DNA of 13,287 bases from Neolecta irregularis DAH-3 (lineage: Eukaryota > Ascomycota > Neolectomycetes > Neolectales > Neolectaceae). Positions 1 to 9,006 of the stretch are shown here, one piece after another. How positions within the stretch are numbered: position 1 is the first letter of the stretch; each line of letters opens with the position of its first letter. The notes under the pieces are model-generated. The model was not told the DNA's origin. It searched no databases and worked only from the letters and a program-made list of their open reading frames with translations. The position numbers and the translations under genes were made by a program. The stretch spans positions 1 to 13,287 of the forward strand of contig LXFE01000495.1 in the NCBI GenBank assembly GCA_001929475.1, in the 5' to 3' direction.

Positions 1-58
1 CCTGGAGAATGCTCTGGCAGGCTGTTAGGTTGTATGGCGGTTTGGTAGTTTCCTCCAT
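1..58 (-). CDS. Possible 5' end of an unidentified gene running off the left edge
   Basis: An ATG at 58-56 on the minus strand opens a frame that stays open for 19 codons to the window edge, beginning MEETTKPPYNLTACQ. The bases before the ATG (ATCAC) make an acceptable fungal start context, and an AT-rich stretch that could be its promoter lies to its right. Nineteen codons are too few to recognise a family, and an open frame of this length is common by chance. It is listed only because it touches the edge and has a reasonable start. Confidence 0.25.
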   Translation of the reverse strand, partial: MEETTKPPYNLTACQSILQ

Positions 59-410
59 GTGATGTTCTTCAAAGGTCCCCTTCTGATTTTCTTGTATTGA
101 ATTTGTTGGCAGACCATTCGTTTGGCCTTTAAATTCTGATCCCGATAGTGTTTGTTTCGTTTGAATACGTTGGGTTGTTGTTCAACTAAGAATTAATTTG
201 CAATTTGCTCAAAGTTATACTCGCAAGATAGCAATGCTAGCAATGTCGTCTTGACAGATTGAAAATTGGGTTACTGAGCAGACTTCATCACCTCGTGCCC
301 TGCATATATAGATACAATAGGTATCAAGTTGGAATATTAGATTTCAAAGGAAGGACCAAGATAAGATGCGTAGAACATATATATTTTCCAAATACAAACA
401 AAGCAACAAT
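59..410. other. Intergenic region left of RPS16
   Basis: No open frame of note on either strand. It should hold the 3' UTR of RPS16 (roughly 300-410, AT-rich) and, if the edge frame is real, that gene's upstream region. No RNA gene or repeat was seen. Confidence 0.5.
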
Positions 411-938
411 TCAACGATAGCTCTTCTGGTATCTGGCTCGGGCGCCTGGACCACCAAATTTCTTTGGCTCACAACGTCTAGGATCAGCGACGAGAAGGGT
501 TCTATCATAAGCAATCAAGGTCTTCTTGATCTCGTTCTTTGATTGCTCATCAACAAATTTTTGGTAATAGGCAACGATTGCTTTTGATATTGCTTGTCGG
601 ATGGCATAAATCTGGGACGTCTGACCTCCTCCAGTAGCTCGAACTCTGATGTCGACGTTAGCGAATTTATCTAGGCCGACAATGAGAAGTGGTTCGTAGA
701 TCTGGATTCGTGAGATATCAAAGCAGATGCGGAGAGCACCTTAAATCTGAGGATTTCGGGTTGAACGAGTGCGAGTGGAGAACCGTTGACTTTTAGAAGT
801 CCTCGCCCAGCCTATTCGAAATGTTAGCTGTACCATTCGATTTGACATTTTGCCGCGGTGGCGAAGGAAATATCATACTTTACAGTGAGCTACAGCTGTA
901 GCTGTTTTCTTTTTTCCAAAGCACTGGACAGATTCCAT
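411..938 (-). CDS. RPS16: 40S ribosomal protein S16 (uS9), three exons
   Basis: Component of the small ribosomal subunit head, equivalent to bacterial S9; its C-terminal tail reaches the decoding site. Exons on the minus strand are 938-879, 811-740 and 701-411, joined by GT..AG introns of 67 nt (812-878) and 38 nt (702-739). The spliced protein has 140 residues, close to the yeast length of 143. It starts [20 protein letters not shown], continues through the [10 protein letters not shown] and QPEILRFK segments, and has the family signature [18 protein letters not shown]. It ends [11 protein letters not shown], the conserved tail with its terminal Arg. The start is the first ATG in the exon, and homologs begin at the same place. 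The gene is divergent from RPL13, with 197 bp between the starts, which suggests shared control. The second intron is very short but is needed to restore the conserved RFK-IYEPLL junction. Confidence 0.95.
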
Positions 939-1135
939 TGTTGACTCGAGTTATGGGCAATGGGATATTCAAGGGCGACCGCTGAATTTCTGGTGGTGAT
1001 TCCGTTTGTGCCATGAACAATTATCGCCTCCTAAATTGATCCAAGCAGTCACAGAGAAAATTAGGGTTGCTCATATGGCTTTCTTCAGGCCTCACCACCA
1101 AAACCTCGCAGCCTCTAGTTACCACCCGCGAAACA
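939..1135. promoter_or_regulatory. Shared divergent promoter of RPS16 and RPL13
   Basis: This 197-bp interval separates the start codons of two divergent ribosomal protein genes. It holds CAGTCACA at 1046-1053, identical to the HomolD box that acts as the core promoter element of fission-yeast ribosomal protein genes. Seven bases further on is TTAGGGTT at 1061-1068, a Tbf1/telomere-type element known from ribosomal protein promoters of several ascomycetes. No TATA box is evident. The assignment of function is from motif identity and position only. CAGTCACA lies 83 bp before the RPL13 start and points toward it. Confidence 0.7.
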
Positions 1136-1885
1136 ATGGCCATCAAGGGAAACAGAGTATGTCTCCAAGGTTTACCAGCTGCATTTATCAAGTTAGGTTT
1201 TACCCAATGCCCATTTCCGAAAGCAATGGCAAAAACGAGTTAGATGTTGGTTTGATCAACCTGCTCGGAAATATCGAAGAAGACAAGCGAGAGTTGCCAA
1301 AGTTTGTAAGGTCGCTCCAAGACCTGTCGATCACCTCCGACCGGCTGTGAGAAGTGCGACTCTGCGATATAACATGAAGCTTCAGGAAGGACGAGGATTT
1401 ACCCTGGAAGAACTAAAGGTATGTTATTGTATAGCAACATTATTAGTTTTTCGTTACTTTTCTCTCTTCGATTATAACGACTGGCGGTTAACAATCATTA
1501 GGTCGCAGGTATTCCTGTCAAATTCGCTAAAACTATCGGTATCAGTGTCGACCATCGACGTCGCAACAAATCTCAGGAATCACTCGATCTCAACGTTGCC
1601 CGTCTCAAATCCTACAAATCTAGCCTCATTCTTTTCCCTCGAAAGAAGGGATCTGTTAAGAGAGGAGATACTGAAGATGTTTCTGCTGCTCAGCAAATCG
1701 TAGTCTCCAAAGTCTTGCCGATTTCTCAAGATATTGCTGAAACTGAGAGAAATATTACAAAGGAAGACAAGGAATTTAATGCATATGCTACTCTTCGAAA
1801 GGCGCAGAGCGTGAAGAAATACAAGGGAAAAAATGACCTTCGAGAAAAGAAACGACAGGAGGAGGAGGAGATCAAAAAGAAGTAA
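1136..1885 (+). CDS. RPL13: 60S ribosomal protein L13 (eL13), three exons
   Basis: Structural protein of the large ribosomal subunit, found in archaea and eukaryotes only. Exons are 1136-1156, 1197-1418 and 1502-1885, with GT..AG introns of 40 nt (1157-1196) and 83 nt (1419-1501). The spliced protein has 208 residues, in the family's usual range. It begins [14 protein letters not shown], then [18 protein letters not shown] and RRRQARVAK. The best-conserved block follows, [10 protein letters not shown] joined to [20 protein letters not shown], and the chain ends in a charged EEEEIKKK tail. The first coding exon is only seven codons, typical of fungal ribosomal protein genes. The LPNAHF, RYNMK and [10 protein letters not shown] segments resemble the fission-yeast protein more than those of Aspergillus. 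I found no C/D or H/ACA snoRNA in either intron. Confidence 0.95.
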
Positions 1886-2734
1886 ATGGCTTGTCATATG
1901 CTGTTTTGTAGATTTAAATCTCATTATCTCGTTTCAAGTCACTTTTTGCGTGGCCGTTTCATTTGAGCCCGTTGGTTGGTTGTATAACTGTAGATTGATT
2001 GCCTTCTAAGTCTAATGGCCAGTTAAATACTCTTGCTATGTTATTCTTCAGTTCGTTTACAATTGACCAATTCAGCCCTCTCTCTGCACAAGAATGCACC
2101 ATCTAGTCGATTATTTTCATTGAAAAACTTGGCCAGATATCTGTTATCTTTGGAAACCAAATTTAAAGAGACAATGGTTGGTCTCTACATCACTGCAGAG
2201 ATCATTTTGGTGTGGTAATGTGTTCGGGGCCGCTATAATACTTAGGGTTAGCTAGCCTAAGGCTCAGAGACGCAATAAAAGAAAGATTTTCTCTCGCACA
2301 TATATTCCATTCACCGTGCTACTTGAGAACGGTATGATCATCGGGTGCAAAGTACCAGCCAAACGGTACTGGTGGCGGAAGACAAGTAAGAATGCGGGAG
2401 ATCGTACAGAGAGAGGAATTCCATCTTCCCTCTGATGCGTATTTAAGAGATATAAAAAGGGCTAATCCACGAAAACAATTACTAAATTTGTTCCTTTATA
2501 TTATTGTCTTTCCATATTCGATTTAACGCAATATATTTCGACCAACTAATTATATCTTCCTTTGCAGTTGACAATGTTCTTAAAATACATATAAAGGACT
2601 AGAAGCTGATGCCGTATAAGCTAAGTATCTTTTAGCATAACTTTCCACAATAATCCAAAGATATTCGGTATACCGGTGTTTTAGAGTACCAATTTCCTAT
2701 TTTTTAGTTTTGGAACTGTTGGACACCAGGAGGA
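1886..2734. other. Intergenic region right of RPL13
   Basis: The first 100-200 bases should be the RPL13 3' UTR. Beyond that the DNA is AT-rich with only short, unconvincing open frames. A good TATA-like string (TATAAAAAGGG) starts near 2452, but no credible coding frame follows within the next 300 bases, so I do not call a promoter. Confidence 0.5.
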
Positions 2735-2902
2735 TAGTTTCCAGTAGTCAGAAAGACTGAAATGAATGTTAAGAATGTTTGCCTCCCGTGAAAGGTTATA
2801 GGTTGGGAGTTTTAGGGTTAGGGTTAGTTTCCAGTGGTCAGAAAGACTGAAATGAATGTTGAGAATGTTTGACCTCCCGAGAAAGGTTATAGGTTGGGAG
2901 TT
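2735..2902. repeat. 78-bp direct duplication separated by a TTAGGG tract
   Basis: Copy one is 2735-2811 and copy two is 2825-2902. They differ at only a handful of positions, including one indel at the GCCTCCC/GACCTCCC site. Between them, with a few bases of overlap into copy two, lies TTAGGGTTAGGGTTAG (2812-2827), about two and a half units of the vertebrate/fungal telomere repeat. Two copies with telomeric units at the junction could mark a repaired break or a fragment of subtelomeric satellite. No protein is encoded: a minus-strand open frame across both copies simply repeats itself. Confidence 0.85.
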
Positions 2903-3133
2903 CGTGATATCGGCACAACTCGCGCAATTAGCCTGCCGCTTAAAATGATACCGCACTTTCGTTTGCATGGTAAATGGGGCGATCGTAAATAACCAATCGT
3001 AAGTAAGATATTTAAAATGCCATATCAAAACCATGGTATTTTAGCTTGACACGGAACATGAGATGCCGAAACCATGCTTCCCAAGATAACCCTCCTACTT
3101 AAGCTCTAATCCCTGAACCAATCTTCATCTTAT

Positions 3134-3427
3134 ATGCCTTCAAACTTTTCTGCCAGGGACCTTGAACTACTCAGGAGCAATGCTTCCCCTCCACCCGCTT
3201 ATAAAAAACGGGAGACCGAACCTCCCAGTTTTGAGGACATCGGTTCTATGTCTTTGGATTCACCGCCAAAGGACAAGAAGCGAATTTGGGAGAAGATACG
3301 AGAATACGAAATTGGCCGTGGTTCGCCGCAAAAGGTGAAATTCATCCTGATAGCCGGGATTCCATTGCTGTTAGTTATCGCCTTCATAATCTTCACTATT
3401 ATTCTGGCAAAACACGTTTCGACATAG
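3134..3427 (+). CDS. Small tail-anchored membrane protein with a PPxY motif, family not recognised
   Basis: A single-exon frame of 97 residues from ATG to TAG. The first 68 residues are polar and charged. A proline-rich stretch contains SPPPAY, giving PPAY at residues 20-23, and a second proline cluster SPPKDKKR is near 44-51. One hydrophobic segment (about 70-92, FILIAGIPLLLVIAFIIF) is preceded by basic residues KVK and followed by only five residues (KHVST). By the positive-inside rule this predicts a tail-anchored protein with the N-terminal part in the cytosol. PPxY motifs bind WW domains, such as those of Rsp5/NEDD4 ubiquitin ligases, so an adaptor role is possible, but that is inference. 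No known family was recognised. The coherent topology, rather than length, is the reason to believe it is coding. Confidence 0.6.
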   Translation: MPSNFSARDLELLRSNASPPPAYKKRETEPPSFEDIGSMSLDSPPKDKKRIWEKIREYEIGRGSPQKVKFILIAGIPLLLVIAFIIFTIILAKHVST

Positions 3428-4508
3428 TAATGATCGAAGAACAGAGTATCAACCCAATTTTGCGAATGATGCACTGACGTGTTATAGTATTTGACACAGG
3501 ATGTACGATAGGTACTGGTAACCGAGGGTTATGTGAATATGGGTCGTTCATAGGCTATAAATATTCCCTTTCGAGATTCTCTATTACGAAAACTGTCGAG
3601 GATTAGAATGAAATCCGTTTTCGAGTTTTCCTTTTGACTGGTTAATATAACATAAAATGTCTGTAACTGTAATAAATGAGAGTGATCCAGTAGTATCATT
3701 AGACTGAAGTACGAAAGTACTCGTTCATAAGACGATACTCTAGATTTGCAACATCTTGGCGATTTGGATCTGATCGAAGTGCGTTGTTTCAATATCTGTT
3801 GGAGTATGATGAATATGTACTTTTGAATAGAAGGAACCTGTTACAAGGCATTCGACGATGGAGGTCCATTATAAAGGAAACCTACCGGTATCGTTGGCAA
3901 CAGCAAACCTGAAGTAAAGAGGATGGGACTGTCCACAATTGCAGTATGGTCTGTTGTCTGAGTTGTTCCAGTGACCATGATCCAAGTTGCTGATTTCACA
4001 ATAGAACGATAGGAAGCTGTAACTCGGACGAGAGCGGAGAGAAAAGATGACCAATAAGATAGACTTGGAGATGAGAAGAGATATTAGAGAAAAGTGGTCT
4101 GATTCAAAAAATACAGGTTATAATTCAAGTCATGCGCAACTTCTGCTTTGCTGATCTACACGATTACACCATACTTCCAGTTGTGTTCCGTTGACACCGG
4201 TCTTCATTATCCACTTTATCAAAGAGCAGTGCTTTATCTCTCTCTCATATTATTTGAGTTCTTTCAGTAGAAAGGTCTTCGGCCTACAATTAGGCCGTCG
4301 CACATATTGATTTGGGGGGAAAGTGCGTGTGGCTTAGCAATCTGCCCAACAGCCCGTGGAGTGGATTGTCTGGAAGCTCTGAACTATCATATTGAGAAAA
4401 CCTTGTACCCACGATATTCACAGCCCATATTCATTGCTCATAGCATTACCTACCCAGATGAGAAAACACTGTAAACTCCATTGCCTAAAACACGCCAATC
4501 AAGCCTAC
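3428..4508. other. Intergenic region with no firmly supported gene
   Basis: AT-rich around 3480-3830, less so further on. The only coding suggestion is a short minus-strand frame (about 4054-3740, needing one 48-nt intron) with a PYCNCG segment, discussed under findings. Near 4331 a 26-base stretch matches one at 9007. No RNA gene was seen. Confidence 0.45.
4331..4382 (+). repeat. Dispersed repeat, copy 1
   Basis: The first 26 bases (4331-4356, starting GGCTTAG and containing CCCAACAG) match 9007-9032 at 23 of 26 positions in the same orientation. Looser similarity continues for about 25 bases to a shared CTGA. It may be the remains of a mobile-element end; no transposase is nearby. Confidence 0.5.
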
Positions 4509-4874
4509 TCAATATGCCGGTCCATTCCTCCAGATAAAAACCCCAATCTCGAGTATTGCAAACACTATAACAAACGCGAGTAGCGGAGCTCCCCAAAGCA
4601 GAGGACTGACCGCAGCATTATGAGCGTACGAGACGATAGCGAGACACGCACACATCCCGAGCAGCACGAATGCCGACACCGAAAAGATGAGCACTGCCGT
4701 CGTGTTCCAAATACGGCAGCCATCTGAATTGAGGTGGAACGAGGGGAAGGAGGTCAGATACGGAGTCCACGATGAAGCGACAGGCGTCCAGGGCTCGGTT
4801 GCCACATACGGCGGCGGGACCGACAGGTATTGCGGGACAAACGAGGGCCTGTTGCTGGTTGCAGGGCTACCCAT
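4509..4874 (-). CDS. Small two-pass membrane protein with a PPPY motif, family not recognised
   Basis: An uninterrupted minus-strand frame of 121 residues from ATG to TGA. Residues 1-55 are proline-, serine- and aromatic-rich (SVPPPYVATEPW), with PPPY at 20-23. Two hydrophobic segments follow, about 59-81 (rich in V, L, F, A with two Cys) and 92-114, and the chain ends WRNGPAY. This predicts a membrane hairpin with both termini on the same side. Base composition is more GC-rich than in the surrounding DNA, which fits a coding region. The family was not recognised. A shorter frame on the opposite strand is treated as a shadow because it has no membrane or domain logic. Confidence 0.55.
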   Translation of the reverse strand: MGSPATSNRPSFVPQYLSVPPPYVATEPWTPVASSWTPYLTSFPSFHLNSDGCRIWNTTAVLIFSVSAFVLLGMCACLAIVSYAHNAAVSPLLWGAPLLAFVIVFAILEIGVFIWRNGPAY

Positions 4875-5832
4875 GCAGAAGGAGCAACAGGGACGAAAGC
4901 TGCTTGTATAAAAGACGGGTGGGGCTGATCAAGTGGCGTCATTAAGCTCATCGGGTATCAAATGGCACGGACGGACTACCCCTAGAACCACTTCATGGAA
5001 GATTCAAGAATTGTAAGCCAGAAAAACCCATTCATCATATATCAACGCCTCAGTCGTAATATTCGCGGGCAGGTTGTTGGAGATTTGCACTCAGCTTACA
5101 AAATGCCTATGCCCTCAATGTCCAGATCTACTGCTTCTCAACACTACACAGGATAAGCGCAGAAGAGGCAATTCCATAGCAGGCAGCAAGACTTCTTTCC
5201 GCACTTGTGTCAAGAAATCCCGCTGAAATCGGTTAACATCTATTTACCGTCGATCGTACCGGAAAGCAACGTGGTCAAAGTCTCAACGAATAGTGATATC
5301 ATCCCCAAGATGGCAAACGAATCCATCCAATATCCCGGACTCTAGCTGTGCCTTTTCACAAAGCCACTCGTAAGAGACTTTCTCAGGTGTGCCAGTGAAG
5401 AGCTGCCCTCATTGTCATTATTTCCAAGCATCAACGAAGAACATCTAGAGGACAAATGACACCATATTCTCATATGTGACGTGTAGGACATGGTTCCTTG
5501 TCAATTCCTTTTCCCACGTACTCTGGTCACAGTCGCCAATTCTCTGTTCGAATGTCACGTCCTTAATGATCCCAAGGTATTGCGCTACAAAGGGTTCGCA
5601 CCTGACGCTTGATGATGCATACCACGAGTGTTAAGAGTGAAAAGAAAGTGCTTAGAACTAGCACACGCCGCAGGATGTGAATCAAATTATGGGCAAAAGG
5701 TTCATCCTATTTAGAACAGGGAAAAACTCTCTTTATGTAGCTAGTAAATTCAGTCCTGGTTCAAATGCCTAGCTGATTAATGCCGAGAATATCTTCCATA
5801 TACTATTTACCAGGTAGGCATTCAGTGTACAC
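4875..5832. other. Intergenic region between the membrane protein gene and tyrA
   Basis: No open frame with protein-like features on either strand and no obvious repeat. The right end (5760-5832) should contain the 3' UTR of tyrA. Nothing else was seen. Confidence 0.5.
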
Positions 5833-8268
5833 TTAACAATTACTTATCACTTCATAGTCCTCCGATCTGACTCCTCCCCGTCGATCTCGCGTTACTAGAT
5901 GATGATACTTCCAATCTTCGCGATACGGAACTCGATAACCAAGTTCGGGATCATTTCGGTAGCTCACCCAGGCACTTGCAACGCTCACTCGGAGACTAGG
6001 GACATGAATCTTGTGTATGACGGAGCCGTCGACCTTCAACTTGGTAGCTAAAATAATGACAAGAGTTCATACATGTTGAACACGCCATTGAAGATTTCTC
6101 CGCAGATAAGGCTCAACTTGTTCTGAGTCAAGATCAATGCCAGCCTCGATCAAAGCCCTTCTCAAAGGAATGGTCCCGCTTGTAACTAAGTTCCCATTAC
6201 GCTGTATTTCACAGTTCCCGCATCGACTTGTGCTTTTATTAGCAAAATTTGCATGCAATCCGACCATAGTTTCCGCAAAAGGCCAATTGCTTGGATCATC
6301 GGGGACACTACCAAGGAATATGAAGACAGAAAAACTACCCTCAATTGCATATTTTAGTATTCGGACATTCACGATCCATTCTCGATAGCCATTGGAATTG
6401 TGAGACAGCGTGCGAGTTTGGATCGAGTCGGAACTATCATCGTCATTAATCTTGTTGTCTGGAATTGTTAATTGAAGAATTTGCGAAGAAATATGATGAC
6501 TAGCGAGGTTTCTTTCGCCTCGGAAATTATAGCCTACGGGTACCCCAGGTAATTTGTCTGCTTCTCAAGAATGGCCTTTCAAAAATATACCTAAAACACG
6601 TGATTTACTTCTCCACTCAAAAGTGTTCTTCAACCCTTTTGAAGTTAGCAGTCGACTACATAGATACAACTTTGCCTTCAAAAGAGAATATAGATTTGCA
6701 ACGGGAAGCAACAGGATTTTTCTTTCTTCTTAATGGCGGCATCTTTCCATTCCTTGCAGAACTACCTTGTTCTACAAAACCAGTCTTGGGGCTTCCGGTG
6801 GTAGTAACAATAGGTGATTTATCAAATGACAAGCCATAGAGGTCATTGACTCTGTCCCTCATGTATTTCTGGAGCGAAAGGGACGATTGGGTACCTGCGA
6901 GAACGAAATCAGGGTAAGTATATCCCAACTGCTTCCATTCTCGAGCTGTTTCACTAACCCAGAATTCATCTTCGTTTTTTCTAAATGGCAACAGAGGCGC
7001 ATTATCTGATTCTTGAGTTTATCGAACAGAGATGAACAGAATGGATACCGCTAGTAATCCAGATCGTTGGATTGATAGCTTGCCACATACGGAACAAACG
7101 ATCAATCTGCGCATGTTGTATCCAAAAGATTGGATCGAAAGCTGCAAAGATCAAAAGGCTTCAAGAAGACAAGGGCTTCAAACCTGCAAAATCGGGATAT
7201 GCAAAGTGTCCGGCTTGTCCGATAGTGTTGTGAATTATATCATGAATCGATTCAAGACTGTCATGGCTACCTGGATGCGATTCTGTCCAACTGTGATTAG
7301 ACATGACTTCGAAGGAGTTAACATAAGTTAAAAGTGCATAAGTTCGGTCTCTTATGTTGTGTTGGATGGATTTCAAGGCCCTGACTTGTCAACCTATCTT
7401 CTATCCTAAAAACATACGCAGCAACTCGGCCTGGCTGACTTTGAGCGTTCTCCGAACCATCACTTGGAGCTCGCAAAGTTTGTCTCCATTTGATCCATTC
7501 AACTCCATCTTCTCCAAATTCTGCAGGTACGGACAAGAACCGAAACGAGAAAAGCGGATTGGTGATCATTGACCGGCCAGTCGGAGTCTCGACTTGAACT
7601 GTTTTGTTACGGAGATAAATATCTGGTAGCGTGGTATCCAGCGCCCAGTCAAAAAAGGGGCATCGCATCCGCGAAGCTGCTTCGACCCATCGTGATCTAA
7701 TGGTTGACGGAAACTCGCCAGCAATTCTTTGTGCTATTTTGCATATGACTTGCTTTGAATGTTACAGTTACCATCATATCTGGTAAATTACCTCATAAAG
7801 ACAGACATATGGACAATGCCAAATAGGACTCCGGTCAGCATTGGGAAAAACTGATGCATCGTACAACAGAGGAGCTAGATGCCTTAGCAAAACTGTTAGA
7901 GGGTTTATATAGTACTCCCATGCTTGCAATACCCCTGGCTTTGAGTTTGATCGATGTCACTGATAGGAGCATTTTCCCAGGTCACGTAAGGTCTACCGTA
8001 TAAACCTAACTAGATTTATGGAGTCTCTGACAAACATGAATACCTGAAATCTGGAACCAACTAGTCGTCTTGCTCTGATCGGTATTCTGAAGTTCTGCAT
8101 TTGCAAGAAGAAATCTATTGTCAGCTATCAACAGCATTCGAAGGCATACAAATTCATGACATCTCCATCTTTGACAAAATCATGAATTTCTTGTCGGGCA
8201 GGTGGGAACCCTCTAGCAATACCCTTGACTGGAACCCCAGTAATGTAATTGTAGGCCGATGAAGTCAT
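5833..8268 (-). CDS. tyrA: tyrosinase-like protein with an altered copper-A site, 12 exons
   Basis: Member of the fungal tyrosinase family, which oxidises phenols to o-quinones for melanin. Exons: 8268-8150, 8114-8044, 8005-7916, 7874-7865, 7828-7792, 7752-7418, 7380-7184, 7141-7049, 7011-6671, 6627-6591, 6557-6073, 6033-5833; introns are 33-43 nt. The product is 671 residues with no signal peptide, so probably intracellular. Copper-A loop: GLYGRPY (65-70), GYCKH (H92, keeping the Cys of the Cys-His thioether) and WHCPY (H101). The first copper-A ligand, His in GIHGRPY of tyrB, is Tyr66. PYWDF becomes PFFDW. Copper-B is present: IHDIIH (H267, H271) and FWIQH (H296). YTYPDF (348-353) closes the catalytic domain, then a basic linker (LRRKK near 411) and the C-terminal domain with CGNC (556-559). 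The start matches tyrB; an in-frame ATG at 8334 would add 22 residues. Splicing of exons 9-11 is the least certain part. Confidence 0.85.
7865..7874 (-). other. 10-nt microexon of tyrA
   Basis: CTCCTCTGTT on the minus strand, between introns 7875-7915 and 7829-7864. Including it turns two frame-shifted pieces into HGTPLFPIWH, which has the exact nine-residue spacing between the second and third copper-A histidines seen in tyrosinases (HGxxLFPTWH). Confidence 0.8.
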
Positions 8269-8864
8269 TATAGACAAGAAGATAGGTAGCTTTGAGGGCG
8301 AGAGGAGATGGTTATGTGTTTCATGGTCTCCCATGCTCTCAGACTAGAATAGCGTCTACCAACGGGTAGTTCTCGGTACAAGCCATATCTGAGGAACAAA
8401 AGTAAGAGTATCCAAGCGTTGTGAATGGTTCAACTATCGGTCCGAGAAGATTCGCTATTACATAACGTGTTGCATTTTAGGGCAAATGAAAACCCTGACT
8501 GGCTAGTGAGCGGCTGGGTTGTAATCATACCACCTCGAAGAAAGATTGGGATCCCCTTCTTCGGGGGACCACCCAACAGCACGCCAGAGCACTCTCCAGG
8601 CAGTTGGTTCAGATCTCTTGGGGTGGGTGTGGGGACTCAATCATGCCCCACGATCAGCCAGCACCGGCGCCCGGCATCGCAGGGCACCATGATTCCCCCA
8701 ACGGTTCAAGACTCACTGACGTCGATGCCGATCAAAGCAGCCTGACTGTGGCAGGCAGTACCACCGAACCAAGTCAGGGCGATCACAAGCTTTGCCATCC
8801 GAGAGGTAAGCAGGGAGACAAACAGAGATGAAGGAAGCGCAAGTGCCAGTTCTTCTATAAGTAG

Positions 8865-8891
8865 GGCCTGGCTTGATTAGCAAGCCAGGCC
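8865..8891. repeat. Perfect 11-bp inverted repeat with 5-nt loop
   Basis: GGCCTGGCTTG, ATTAG, CAAGCCAGGCC. The arms are perfect and GC-rich, so it would form a stable hairpin in DNA or RNA. It lies inside the GC-rich spacer. There is no T-tract that would suggest a terminator, and function is unknown. Confidence 0.85.
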
Positions 8892-9006
8892 AAACCGGAG
8901 CAATAATATACGTAGTTGCATTTATTTCCTGAATCTCGATCGTATATTCCCAGCGAAGCCTCCTGACCGGCAAGTCCGAACACCCAACGCTCACAGGTGG
9001 GCGGCC

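Noticed and set aside
1157-1501. snoRNA in RPL13 introns
   Set aside because: Ribosomal protein introns often host snoRNAs, but neither intron has C/D boxes (RUGAUGA, CUGA) or an H/ACA arrangement, and the first is only 40 nt.
2033-2218. 61-codon plus-strand open frame after RPL13
   Set aside because: Short, AT-rich, low-complexity product with no domain and no supporting promoter or splice pattern.
2681-3034. 117-codon minus-strand open frame with internal repeat
   Set aside because: It spans the 78-bp duplication and the telomere-like tract; the protein repeat only mirrors the DNA repeat.
8266-8334. Upstream in-frame ATG of tyrA at 8334
   Set aside because: It would add 22 residues absent from tyrB. 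The ATG at 8268 aligns with the tyrB start (MTSSAYNY against MTSKSHYH) and gives an identical first exon length.
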